Assembly: GCA_021432635.1 (NCBI GenBank)
Contig: MU270061.1
Span: forward strand, 494,138-558,137
DNA: 64,000 nt
Direction: 5' to 3'
Source of the DNA: Thozetella sp. PMI_491
Lineage: Eukaryota; Ascomycota; Sordariomycetes; Chaetosphaeriales; Chaetosphaeriaceae
Shown: positions 13,382 through 23,741 of the stretch, piece by piece
Layout of the letters: each line of letters begins with the position of its first letter
Position numbering within the stretch: the first letter of the stretch is position 1
The notes under the pieces: model-generated
Databases searched by the model: none
Told to the model about the DNA's origin: nothing
What the model saw: only the letters and a program-made list of their open reading frames with translations
Translations under genes and position numbers: made by a program

Positions 13382-16300
13382 ATGGGCCTGAAAGTTCTAC
13401 ACAGCCCAGCGGGTCGCGTGGTCGGCTGCGGCTTCACGAAGCTGCCGCTGTATCGACCACTGTGCTCTTCGTGGGCTACCTGCCCATTGACATCGCTGTC
13501 CGGGGGCCGGCAACATCAAGAGACTGCGCCGCTCCTAGGATTGCAGAATGGAAACCGGAAACTATCAGCTCGCCATTATACTACTGTCGATTCAAGTCAG
13601 GGAGCGACTCGGCTGACTAATGCCACCGTTTACCCATATAATAAACTTCCCGAAGGACCGTCGATACGCCTATTGACGTTGTATCCCTGGACTCACCCGT
13701 TATCAGACAACGGAAAACAAGTCGCGGTATCTCTACAGACCACCTTCCTATACTCAGAGCCTGCAGAAGGCGCCGAGAATCCAACCTATGAGGCACTCTC
13801 GTACAGCTGGGATGACCCATACGCCCCGAGCCTCCTCCCCAGTGATATTCAGACAGTTGAGGATGCAGATGGCAAGCTCCTCTGCCATATCACGGTAGAT
13901 GGCAAGTATACGGTCCTGGTCACTCCGAACCTCTTCCTTGCCCTGCGTGCGCTGCAGCTCGAAAACAAACCGCGGAGCCTGTGGATCGATGCATTGTGCA
14001 TCAATCAGTCCTCAGCGGAGGAGAAGAGCAGGCAGATTCCTCGCATGCGAGACATTTATAGCAAGGCAACCAAGGTCGTAATATGGCTGGGCGAACAGGA
14101 CTGGTGGACCAGGGGCTCCGTCTCCGTAATCAACCGGTGGGCTGCCGTCTACCGTACCTCTCTCACACGCGGCCTCTACCAGCCCGAGATCCTCGCACGA
14201 CTCAAGGAGTGGCGCACATTCGAGAACGAAGAGCAGGCGTGCTTCGAGGCCCTCGTCCGCAGGGCTTGGTTCACCCGTGCGTGGACATTCCAGGAGCTCT
14301 GCCTGGCTCAGGATGCCGAACTCCGCGTTGGAGACTACGTATTCCCTTGGGAGGTCTTCCGGGATGCCTGCGCGGCCGTTATCGCTGCAGGTCAGGAACA
14401 ACTTGTGTTCGAGGAGCACGAGAATGTGAGAACACTGTACGACTTCTACAACCTGTGCCGGGCGATGCCCAGACCGCAAGACCGCATGGACGATGAGAGA
14501 TTCCAGCTCTCGCGCCTGCTTCAGCGAGCGCGACCGCAGCAGTCGACAGACCCTAGAGACAAGCTGTACTCACTGCTTGCCATCGCAAATCCACCGCTGA
14601 GAGACAAAAACGCTTACCGCGTCGACTATACCGAACCACCAGGAGATACGTTTCGGCGTTTCGTCCGAGATATGATCAAGGATGACGGAGACTTGGGAAT
14701 TCTGTCCGCAGTTCAGAGAGCACGTTTGCCGGTCAAGATTCTTGAATATGAGCTACGCTCCTTTCTGTGGGAGGAAATTAGACGGCTCAAGGGGGAAGAA
14801 AAGTATGAAGAGTTTGAGATGGCGTATGCAGAAGAGGCCCTCTTGCAAGTTCGCGACGAACAGAGAGAAGACATTCTAGATGGATTCCGGCGGCCGGAGC
14901 TCGAGGACCTAGAATCCAAGGTTTCGGGGCTCTCCTCCTGGGTTCCTGACCTCGCGCACCAGGACCACGTCGAGTACGTCGTGGTTGACGAGAACATCAA
15001 GAGTGATCTACCGCCCAGTCTCATGAGGACCAAGTTTCCGAGGCCCATTGCCCAGCAGTTCCACGAAGGATGGCCCCGTTACTGGCTGAATCGGAAGTTT
15101 TCCTATCGCATCGAATCCGGAGATATCGTCTTCGACACCGGAGATCCCCGCCAACTCGGCCTATGGGGTGTTAGAATCGGAAAAATCAAGAGGGTGTTTA
15201 GTATGCCCTTCACCAGTGACCCAGCGGTGAGGATACCGTCGAGCTACTATCTCTCAGGAAGGGCAACAGTCGACCCCAGTGGTTCTGTCGCCCAGGCGCC
15301 ACCAACCCCTTACCCTTTCAACTTTGACTTTACCGACCGCTTCTGGCCCGTGGAGGATGCAAGCACCGTGGGAGACGAACCTCTGCTGAAGGAGGATATC
15401 TACCGTTCAACGGGCGAGCGGACAGCAATGGCTGTTCTTCGCACTCTCGCCGCCGACATGCTCCCCATCTCACGTCGTCTACCAGATTCACACAAAACCA
15501 CCTTCTTCCCTTTTCATTACGACTGGTACTTTTGGAACCGCGGCCGTAATGGCCTCCCACGCAACTTCCCTACCTCTGCCGCTGTGAGGACTCAGAGCTT
15601 GGGGTTCTGGGGTAACAGGATCGAAGATAGCATAGGTTCCGTTCCGAAGCTCTGGGAGCTAGCCTGGCTCGTCCGGCAGGGACTCCGCATCTGGCACGCA
15701 CGTCTCACTCTCTGGCTTCGTGGTGGCAGCGCTAAGGAGGGCTGGAGCGAGTTCGATGTGGGTGAGCTTCGGAACGCGCGGCGTATCAAGAAACTTTATA
15801 ACGGCTTCCTCTTGCCATCCGAGAAGTGGGACATCCTAGAACTAGCAGCCCAGGCGAAGCCGAACATCACCCCCTCTACGCTCAAATACCCGGCACTCAG
15901 AGCCCTCGCTCTTGCCTTCCCTTTATATTTCCTGGAACATGTGTTGAACGGGATTTTCAAGTTGCTTTGGATCAATGGCACCATCCTGCAGTGGGTACCA
16001 ACGGAGTTAATGTCGTTCGGCTTGCTTCTGCTCGCATGGCTTGTCCTCGAGCGCTTTGTGAGACGCATCCAGATCTTCGAGCGAGACGTAAGTGTGCCTG
16101 TGGGATGGGAACGGAAAGCGGCGCAGCTAGCGAGGCTAAGGTCTGCGGCCAGGCAAGTCGGTTTCTTGGCCTCATTAGTGTCGGAAACCGAGCTCACGTT
16201 CACCAAAAACGAGCTAGAGAGCGTCCAGGGTATCTGGGCCATTTCTTGCGAGATACAGAACGCGATCAACCGTGCGAGCTGGAACAGGGAGTTCTTCGTC

Positions 16301-16561
16301 ACAGAGAATGGATATATCGGCATCGGTCCGGCGGGGATGCGACCGGGAGACGAGGCATGGTCCCTCATCGGAGGACATGTGCCGTTCATCCTGCGCCGAT
16401 CAACTCAAGATGGTGTAAAATCCGTGTATGAATCTTATCAGCTCGTAGGCGAAAGCTATGTCCATGGTGTCATGGACGGTGAGCTGTGGTCGAACGACAG
16501 AAGAACTTGGCATAGCCTAGATGCGATGAAGAGCTTAGCCATAAAAATAGTGCTGATCTAA
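13382..16561 (+). CDS. HET-domain (heterokaryon incompatibility) protein with membrane segments
   Basis: A single open frame of about 1059 aa from the first in-frame ATG at 13382; the frame is open 29 codons further upstream but without an ATG. The HET domain (PF06985 type) starts near residue 136: YEALSYSWDD, then LWIDALCINQ, then a block with RQIPRMRDIY and KVVIWLGEQD, then RRAWFTRAWTFQE. HET proteins trigger cell death or growth arrest on fusion of incompatible strains, or act in related recognition responses. The C-terminal block REFFVTENGYIGIGP, VPFILR and VGESYVHGVMDGE is the usual tail of this large HET class. Near residues 835-900 two strongly hydrophobic stretches (around ALALAFPLYFLEHVL and MSFGLLLLAWLVLE) suggest membrane anchoring. 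I see no intron and no damage. The allele partner cannot be deduced from sequence. A short upstream coding exon is possible. Confidence 0.9.
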   Translation: MGLKVLHSPAGRVVGCGFTKLPLYRPLCSSWATCPLTSLSGGRQHQETAPLLGLQNGNRKLSARHYTTVDSSQGATRLTNATVYPYNKLPEGPSIRLLTLYPWTHPLSDNGKQVAVSLQTTFLYSEPAEGAENPTYEALSYSWDDPYAPSLLPSDIQTVEDADGKLLCHITVDGKYTVLVTPNLFLALRALQLENKPRSLWIDALCINQSSAEEKSRQIPRMRDIYSKATKVVIWLGEQDWWTRGSVSVINRWAAVYRTSLTRGLYQPEILARLKEWRTFENEEQACFEALVRRAWFTRAWTFQELCLAQDAELRVGDYVFPWEVFRDACAAVIAAGQEQLVFEEHENVRTLYDFYNLCRAMPRPQDRMDDERFQLSRLLQRARPQQSTDPRDKLYSLLAIANPPLRDKNAYRVDYTEPPGDTFRRFVRDMIKDDGDLGILSAVQRARLPVKILEYELRSFLWEEIRRLKGEEKYEEFEMAYAEEALLQVRDEQREDILDGFRRPELEDLESKVSGLSSWVPDLAHQDHVEYVVVDENIKSDLPPSLMRTKFPRPIAQQFHEGWPRYWLNRKFSYRIESGDIVFDTGDPRQLGLWGVRIGKIKRVFSMPFTSDPAVRIPSSYYLSGRATVDPSGSVAQAPPTPYPFNFDFTDRFWPVEDASTVGDEPLLKEDIYRSTGERTAMAVLRTLAADMLPISRRLPDSHKTTFFPFHYDWYFWNRGRNGLPRNFPTSAAVRTQSLGFWGNRIEDSIGSVPKLWELAWLVRQGLRIWHARLTLWLRGGSAKEGWSEFDVGELRNARRIKKLYNGFLLPSEKWDILELAAQAKPNITPSTLKYPALRALALAFPLYFLEHVLNGIFKLLWINGTILQWVPTELMSFGLLLLAWLVLERFVRRIQIFERDVSVPVGWERKAAQLARLRSAARQVGFLASLVSETELTFTKNELESVQGIWAISCEIQNAINRASWNREFFVTENGYIGIGPAGMRPGDEAWSLIGGHVPFILRRSTQDGVKSVYESYQLVGESYVHGVMDGELWSNDRRTWHSLDAMKSLAIKIVLI

Positions 16562-17042
16562 CGAAGCGTAATCAGAAGCTCATGGCCTTGTTGAAACGCT
16601 CGGGCTAATGCCAGGCTCTTGACAGCATTTCGCCGAGCAAGTGAAGCTTCCTATAAGTCCTGGCTATGCTATAACCCCTACTATCTAACATCTAAAGATT
16701 TCAGACTACAAGACAGCAGCGAGAACCGGTTGCGTGCTATTGAAAGTATGGGGAACACGCGACACCAGGACGTTCAGATGTCCAAAATGTTATCAGGGCT
16801 GGAAAAGGCATACACCCGATTGGGGTTTCTACCGACCCTTAGTTTCGATGGAGCTTTTGCTTTTATTATTGCGGTCTACGAGCGGTTTACGAAGAGATAA
16901 GTTGAGATATTTACAGTCTCTATTCTTATGAACTTCACCAACCTTACACTCTTAATTTTAGTAAATGATTAATTAGATTGTGGTTGCGGGAGTGTTGGTG
17001 TTGACGTCGTTGCCCGGTAGTCTGTGAGATGTTCTATTCCGA
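16562..17042. other. Intergenic, no gene recognised
   Basis: A 0.5-kb spacer between the convergent HET gene and the minus-strand hydrolase. A 93-codon open frame (16619-16900) has no recognisable motif, and its first in-frame ATG lies well inside. It is probably 3' flanking sequence of both genes. Confidence 0.5.
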
Positions 17043-18240
17043 TCATATGATTTCAGTCAACTCCTTCCTATACTTCTCTGCCGAACTTTGATGTATAAAC
17101 TCTGCTGCGTTTCTCATAGCCATAGCGTTCTCTGTATTCCATCCTAACACGGGTCCTGCTAGCCAGATATCGTGAGGTGCATTACTGGTCTCGCATTCGC
17201 CCACCCTAGCTCCCTCTATCGACTTCTGCACTTCTACCAGCCTCAAAATATCTGGACGTAGCACTTCGGCGCTGCCCCACTGTATCCAGATCGGTATACT
17301 CGTCTTAATTCCCTCTCGATTTGGCGACAGAAAAGGGTTCTTCCTCCCCCCTACAATGCTGGCCTCGGCGCGAGGAAGAAACTCCCTGTGCGACCATCGT
17401 ATGAACCGCGGCGGAATATAGTCAACTTGTACGGCGGGGCGGTTGATAGCCTGCTCAATGGTAAGAGCCATATCCGGCCATGGGGACCAGAGTAAGCATC
17501 CGGCTAAATCCTCAGCAGGAAAAAGAGAAGGATGAGAAACAATGTATCGCAGTAACGCCAGGGCGAGGTGGGCACCAGCTGAATCACCCGACAAAATAAT
17601 CTCGCGAGGCGAGATTTTGAGCTGGCGTACTAGATATACGTAGGCCGTCACAGCATCCTGGAACGCGGCGGGGAAGCGGTTGTTGGGCTGGGAGGAGACG
17701 CGGTACTCGACAGAAAGCCCAGACTTGGGTATCGTCGCTGGAAGAAGAAAAGGTGTGGATGAGCGATTCTACTGCATGGCGCAAGTCGAGATCGCGTGCG
17801 GATCCAAGTAGATAAGCACCGCCGTGCAGGTGGAAGATGACAAGTCTCTTTTTGGGCCCGGAGGCAGAGGATTGATGGGGGACAGCAGGATAGGGCTCAG
17901 GAAACCAGATACCGCCGATAGTAACAGGCTGGATTTCAACGTCGCAGCGGAGGATATCGGCATAGACGTTGTTGGCACCAGGAGGTAGAAGGACAAAGCG
18001 AGCTCCTTCTTTGCCCGGTTCGAGTTTCACAGGCTGTTGGAGCTCTATCGTGGCTGTGTAATCGAGGAAGGCTCGAGCGAGGAAGCGACAGACAGATTGA
18101 CGATAGGTCCACATGGGATTCGGCCTGCGTTTGCGGGAAATATAGGAAGCGAGATACCAAGGAAGCTGACACAAGGTGCTGACGATGAAGTAGGCGGTGT
18201 AGACTGCGGTGCCTGGCTGACGAGTCCAGAAGCTAGGCAT
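17043..18240 (-). CDS. Alpha/beta hydrolase fold-3 esterase (frameshift or short intron)
   Basis: The ATG is at 18240. The first frame carries a hydrophobic N-terminus (AYFIVSTLCQLPWYLASYI, possible membrane anchor) and the oxyanion motif HLHGGAYLLGS. The second frame, ending at 17043, carries SVEYRVSSQPNNRFPAAFQDAV, the nucleophile elbow LSGDSAGAHLA, the acid region WIQWGSAEVLRPD and the catalytic His in NAPHDIWLAG. All parts of an HSL/steryl-acetyl-hydrolase-like esterase are therefore present but in two frames. Either a 49-nt intron (17772-17724, GTAGAA to CCCAAG) joins them, giving about 382 aa, or one extra base near 17715-17725 breaks the gene. The intron removes a stretch that relatives usually keep between HGG and EYR, so a frameshift is a serious alternative. 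The fold assignment is firm; whether the gene works is open. Confidence 0.75.
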
Positions 18241-19148
18241 TTTGCATGCTGTCTCACACTACGGTGGATGGAGGCCAAAAGGACTTCGTTAATTGGCAGC
18301 CAAGTGTTGGCCGCATGTGTCAGGATTGACCAAAGCTTTGTATTCTGCATGGACTGGATCGGTCGGAGCCTTTTTTATTTTATTTTATTTTGGTTTAAAA
18401 AGAAAGAAAAAAAGCCGGTTGGAAGCGGCGCAGCACGGGGAGTTTACCATGCACGTGCTCGCATTGAAATTACCTACATAGGTACCCAGTCATCTAACAT
18501 GGGTCCAGGGTCGGCTGTAGTACTGTATCTAAACAACGAGCACTAGATCCCCCGAGAGGCACGATTAGAGTCTAATGATCATGCCAAGGACTCGCATCTA
18601 CAAAGCCTTCCAATCTGCGCGGGCAGCCCGTCGACACTTCGGACTGTCCATGCCTTGCTGTCAGGCCGCTTTTCTCCACCAGAGCACTCAACTTCCATAC
18701 CTACGCTGTCGATCTGTCATAATATACTCACTACAATTATGCAAACCATAGTGTAAGGATCTACAGTGCGATAGCCATTACCTGCAAAATAACTCTATGG
18801 GGAAAAGCATTTTTTTCCCCTAGAGATGCTGAATTCTAGGTAATTCGTAGAGAAGAAGAAAAAAAACTCAGTCTAAGACCGTATAAGTCGAGAGATAAGA
18901 GGCCGTCGTAATCTTGCCCGAGGTAGAAAGGGTTGCACAAGTTATTCCTAAGTTGGTCCGTGGCTAGCCCAAAGATATATTGCTGCCGTGTCTACAGGGT
19001 GTTGTTCTGCTAAAAATACAGAACTAGGCACTAATGGCAAAGGCAATACTATTCAAAATTCTCAATCTGTTGGTAGAAATGATTGTGATTGTGAAAGGAA
19101 TCTGTACACAAGTACACATTATTCATGAGGCGTTACGCTAGCCTCCAA
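18241..19148. other. Intergenic, A/T-tract rich
   Basis: About 0.9 kb upstream of the hydrolase and downstream of the small secreted protein gene. It contains a T-rich low-complexity stretch at 18370-18412 and several A-rich runs near 18780-18870. No gene was recognised. Confidence 0.55.
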
Positions 19149-19789
19149 CTAACAGCCTGCCATAGTAGAGACCGAGAGAATAGACGCCGTATGATCATAC
19201 CTAAAAGCCATTGCGTTAATATTTCGCTCTACAATTTCGCGATAGCATTTGGAGAATCGAATCGTAGAAACCGCTCTTCTACGTCTGATGCAAGCTAAGA
19301 GGATTCAAGGGCGGCTTACCAGTAATCATTACGGCTGATCTCATCCCCGTTGCAGACTCTATTAGACTGCGTACCAGTACATCCCGGTTGGTCAAAAAAC
19401 CAAAGGGCAAATGCTAAAAAAGCGACATTAGAGTCCTGTATTTTCTCACGATGTTAAATTGCAGCTCACAATTTGTCCTAAAGGAACCATTTCCAATCCC
19501 TGGAAAAAGTGAAGACCAAGCATAACATTGGCCTTGGTTGATGGTCTTTACCGCAGCGCAGTTGCCTGTGAAGTTCCTATTTGAGAGGAAAAAACTGTTA
19601 CAATCTTGTTTTCAACACCAACTGCTAGGTGACCTACGCTCCATCACAAGCCCAAACCCAGATAGTTGGGGCTTGACGGGGAAACAGACGTTCCAGGTTT
19701 GGAGACTGTCCTTGGCTGGGCTCTAGAAGGGGAGCAGCCAAGACAGCGGGCATGGCAGCCGCTAGAATGGACGAAGCGGAAAACTTCAT
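19149..19789 (-). CDS. Small secreted cysteine protein (effector-like), four exons
   Basis: Exons 19789-19638, 19576-19470, 19413-19320 and 19200-19149 give about 134 aa. The splice sites are good: GTAGGT/AATAG, GTGAGC/TTTTTTAG with a CTAAT branch, and GTAAGC/TTTTAG; phases 2, 1 and 2 agree. The N-terminus MKFSASSILAAAMPAVLAAP is a signal peptide, followed by a short pro-segment ending LERLFPRQA, a likely processing site. The mature part of about 95 aa has six cysteines in the local contexts WACDG, GNCAA, GQCYA, PGCTG, RVCNG and the C-terminal AGC. It should be exported and disulphide-bonded; a role in host or microbe interaction is an inference. No family is recognised with certainty. The layout (short hydrophobic strands, paired cysteines, LWFFDQPGC) recalls the crystallin-like small secreted proteins of fungi and resembles the gene at 47157-47612. 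Confidence 0.75.
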
Positions 19790-20446
19790 TATGGGCAATG
19801 AGGTGAAAGAGGAAAAGAGTTTCGTATATTGGTCGTTGTGTTTCTCTGGTTCGCAACTTGTTGTACTTTGCGGATTGGAAGAAGGAACTGAGCTAGGAAT
19901 GCTGGTTCTTATAGATGGCAATGCTAGAGTAACATTATTTAGTAATCGAGCTCCATCATTGGACGGCGTTAAGGGGAACCCTCTCTTGGTTGAGGTCAGC
20001 AATACGGGCTGTGTCCTATAAGGGATATATCGATTGATTGTCTACACGAAGTCGCCAAGCATGTGAATCAAGGAGGTAATATTGCCAATTTCGATCTATA
20101 GTAGTCGGGTGTTGTGGAACCCTCCAACTATTAAGAACCACGAGCAGACGTAATCGTGGTCAGCCGTACTTAATAATCAGTCAGTCATTATTGGACGAGC
20201 CAGCACATCTTGACATCCTACTCATCAATAGTTGAAGCTTGCGATCCTCCCCTTCCTAACAAGGCATAGATTTTCCGAACTAACAAGATTTGCGTACCGA
20301 GTTGGCGCCACTTGCACGGACCGCGGAAGTATTTAGAGTTGCCTGCATCCAGTGGTCGCTTTTACATGCTCGTAGCTTAGCAACCAGTGCATTAGCTGAA
20401 TGCAATTTCGTGTGCTATCTTGCATTGGTCTCTCGTGCACGAAACT
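19790..20446. other. Intergenic, no gene recognised
   Basis: About 0.65 kb between the small secreted protein start and the P450 3' end. It should hold the promoter of the small secreted protein gene. Short open frames on both strands have no motif. Confidence 0.55.
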
Positions 20447-22220
20447 CTACGTTCTTTTTGAGTCGCTCCGTGGGATCAAGTATACCTCTAGGGGTGGCTT
20501 TTCCCAGAGTATGTACACTTTACTTCGTGTGTCCCAATCTTTTGCGTCTGGAGAGAGCTCGATATTGAAATTCCAAATTAGCCTTGCCATGATAAGGCGC
20601 ATCTCCGCATACGCGAGGCTGCATGACAAAAAGTTTGCTAGTTAGCCTAGTAATATAAATATGCGCATCGTCCGTCTGGAGGCTGCTTACTTTCTGCCTA
20701 TGCAGTTTCGGGGCCCAACAGAGAAAGGCTGAACTGAATCTTGCTTGTCGTCGAGAAATCTTGCGTCCCCTAACCAGCGTTCAGGAATAAAAGCGTCGGG
20801 CTGCCGGAAGTACGCAGGATTGTGATACAATGCCCACTGCCAAATTTCAACCAAGGTCTTTTCCGCGTAAGCAAACCATAGGAATTGTTTTAGAAAGATT
20901 CATAGGTTGTGGCCACTCACATCTTGTGGGATGTACTTCCCAATGATTGTGTCGCCGCCTTGGGCGATTTTGCGCGGCTGGCCATTAGGAGTCGGCGGAT
21001 AGAGCCGGAGTGTTTCATCAAGCACCGCGAGCATATATGGCAGCTTTTGCACGCCGGCTAGCTCTATTTCGTCCTCACTCGCAAAGGCTGAGCGGACTTC
21101 CTCCGTTAGGGTAGCTAGCGCTTGTGGGTTCATCCCCAAGTAGTATGTTGCCGCAGAAAGTAAAGTCGCTGTTGTCTCAGATCCTCCAATGATGAGTACT
21201 GCTGCGTTTGCCGCTAGTTCATCGACTGTCATGCCCTGTCTCATCTTAGCCAGAACTTCTAATGCTACGAGAGGATGAGATCATACCCCTCCCTTAGAGC
21301 CGCGCATCATCATCTCGATGAAGTCCGGTCGGCTGGCGCCTAATTCTATCCTCTTTTTCACCTTCTCTAGGGATAGTTGGCTGTGTTCTGCCCATTTTGT
21401 CGCTACTCCTTTGGGGATGAATGACTTGAGAATTGGCGTAATCCCAGGGTAGCGGTTCATGCTGACCATGAAGGCTATGTTTTTGAGGCTGGAGAAGACC
21501 GTTGATACCCATGGATGATAGGTGGCATTTTCTAGGCATCCGAACGACTCGCCGAACGCCAAGTCGCCAATGATATCGAATGTTGCATAGTTGTACCAGT
21601 TGGTCATGTCCAACGGCCGGGTGCCGTGCATTGACTCGCTCGAAAGTCTTTCGATGAGGCGATCAACATAGGTCTTGATAACTGGCTGCTGGTCGTGCAT
21701 GGCCTGGGCGGAAAAGGCGTGGGCCATGGTTCGACGATACCGGGCATGGTCCTCACGGTTGGCGCCAATGATGTTGTGCCTGCTGGCTGCAAATTGCACT
21801 GGGTCCTTCTCATGGTCCTTCATTCCCTGTTTCCGGTGGCCTCGGAGCTGCTGCATGGCTTCGGGGTGATTGATGGAGAGAATTTCCGGTGCCAGCCGAA
21901 CGATCGGGCCGTACATCTTGTGAAGCTCTAGCACCCGACGGGGTGCATCTCCGGATAGATACATGTGCGTGTACGGTAGGCGTGTCACTGCCCATAGCTT
22001 CGGCCCGGGAAAACCACGCAGGGGATGGAAGAAAGCATTATAGAACGCTATGCATAGAAGATAGACAAGCCCCTGGTTCGTATTTCTGTTAGCGTGGATC
22101 AAGCATCCATCCGGCTGGTTCGAGAAAACAGACCAATCCCAGTGCGAGACCCAGACCCTGGCCGACAAGGAATAGTACACGCCAAAAAACGTTGTTATCG
22201 AGTGAAGAAATGGCTTCCAT
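20447..22220 (-). CDS. Cytochrome P450 monooxygenase (isotrichodermin C-15 hydroxylase-like)
   Basis: Five exons, 22220-22134, 22072-21287, 21244-20921, 20857-20691 and 20618-20447, give about 511 aa, the usual P450 length. The N-terminus has a hydrophobic membrane anchor and then the proline hinge FFHPLRGFPGPKLWAV. The marks of the family are all there: the I-helix oxygen-binding segment IIGGSETTAT, the ExxR motif LDETLRLYPP, the PERW segment in AFIPERWLGD, and the haem loop FSVGPRNCIGRN with the ligand cysteine near residue 451. The pattern is closest to the fungal CYP65/isotrichodermin C-15 hydroxylase type. It should hydroxylate a small hydrophobic compound at the ER membrane with a reductase partner. 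The intron at 21286-21245 is only 42 nt and the first donor is GTCTGT, so these two junctions are less sure. It is divergent from the aldehyde dehydrogenase gene and could open the catabolic cluster. Confidence 0.92.
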
Positions 22221-22430
22221 GGTGAAGTTAGACGGCTATCAATGGCCTTGTAGCTTAAGAGTATCCACGACTAGTGTTGAGTGTTGAGTGGTCTTGCAAG
22301 AGATATGTATACAGGTGGTTCCGTCTTAAACGGGCTTCGGAGGCCGCGAGTCGGCCGAATTTCAACCTCCGCCCGTGCTTGGTCCGTCTTTACACCATTA
22401 ACTCCTTGGACCCGACATATGGCACGGGAA

Positions 22431-22484
22431 GTGGGTCGCCAACCAGAACTTGACTTGGCAGGTTGAGATACCTCGAGTGACCTA
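22431..22484 (+). repeat. Diverged 54-bp direct repeat, copy 1
   Basis: It aligns without gaps to 23067-23120 at about 43 of 54 positions. Seven of the eleven differences are transitions. The last 21 bases (22464-22484) match with a single C/T change. Confidence 0.6.
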
Positions 22485-23066
22485 CCATTTCTCATGTTAA
22501 AAACAATTAAGCGAACATCCCTAGCCAAAGGGGCTATTTTGAGGTTCAAACGTCGATTTTGTGGCTGTTTGTGTGGTTGAAAGAGTAATAACCGCTGGTT
22601 GGCTGACTGGATCGTATGGATCTACCTAGCTGACTGGATTTTACAGCTGGAAAGCGTTCAAACGCCGGTTGAGGGTAAAAATCCCTATGTGAAAAGCGGT
22701 AGTTTTAACTATCGATTTGAGAGGGCCAGAGAGCGTCGGAACAGTAGGTAAGAACAGCGCCTCCGCCAGGGGCTCCGGCGAGACTGTACGCACCACTTTT
22801 ACGGCCGAATTTCTTTTTTTAAAAAAATCGTAAAACCGTCAAGAAAAAGCTAGATCACTCAGATCAGTAAGGCTATAAGGGTATCACGAGGTAGGTATAA
22901 AGATCCCGTTGAATCTGATTGAGAGGGTCAGAATAGCTTTCAATCTAAGTGGTTTTAAGGTCGGCAAATCGCTAGTTTGACTGATGTACTCGATTGTACT
23001 GGTGGGGCGGTCCATTTCCGGGCTACATGTCGAGCCCAAATAGCACGAGTAGATAGGGCCAGAGAA

Positions 23067-23120
23067 GTTGGTCACTAATCAGAGCATGGCTTAGCATGAT
23101 GAGATACCTTGAGTGACCTA
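23067..23120 (+). repeat. Diverged 54-bp direct repeat, copy 2
   Basis: Partner of the copy at 22431-22484. This copy has T or A at most of the transition sites, as expected if it was the more strongly mutated one. Confidence 0.6.
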
Positions 23121-23741
23121 TTAGTAACTTTAATGGTAGCAAATGTTTATTTCATTTTCTACCAAACTTGTTTTTTCAGGGGTTATATTGAAAGAGGGGA
23201 GGTGAAATGGCCTTTGTGACTAGCAGGTTCGATTCTTGGATCGCTGCAAGGAGGATTATAATGCTTGGTTAGAGAGGTTGATCTGTGCGGTGAAACCCAT
23301 CCAAAATCGTGAACGCAACAGCCGCCAATAGAAGCTAGTGGCGTTGGCAGATAAGCCTCTGTATAAAACAACTCGGGCATTACAAAACCAAATCGCATCT
23401 CGCACTTGTGCATACTTACGTTCCCTCGTAGAGAGACTAGGCTATGTATGTCTTTTGCACACTTTTTTTATTACCGCGTATTCGTTGAAAACCCACTAGG
23501 TCGCCAAGGCACGGGGAGTTAGGGGCTATATTCCCGGCGCACTACCAGGCAGCCCGGGTCGTTCATACGAGTCCCTAGAACCCTCCCTATCACCGATTGA
23601 AAGATGCTAAACCAAGCTGGGAAGAGTCTCAGATAGCATGGAGCTATCTTATCGTATACAAATCTAAATTGTCAAAGAATCATGCCGAAGGGACAGAGGA
23701 GCCTCTATACTTCGACATTTCATCCGTTAAGGCGCACAGAA

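Larger units (their letters stand above)
22221..23741. other. Intergenic region with diverged repeats
   Basis: A 1.5-kb spacer between the divergent P450 and aldehyde dehydrogenase genes. It holds a pair of diverged 54-bp direct repeats (22431-22484 and 23067-23120) and scattered GAGAGGGYCAGA-like motifs near 22719, 22920 and 23053. An A/T tract lies at 22810-22830. No coding region was recognised. Confidence 0.55.

Noticed and set aside
14012-14496. Long open frames on both strands inside the HET gene
   Set aside because: They are shadows of the HET coding sequence in other frames.
23210-23260. GGTTCGATTC-like T-loop, possible tRNA
   Set aside because: No T-stem, anticodon arm or acceptor stem can be paired around it.
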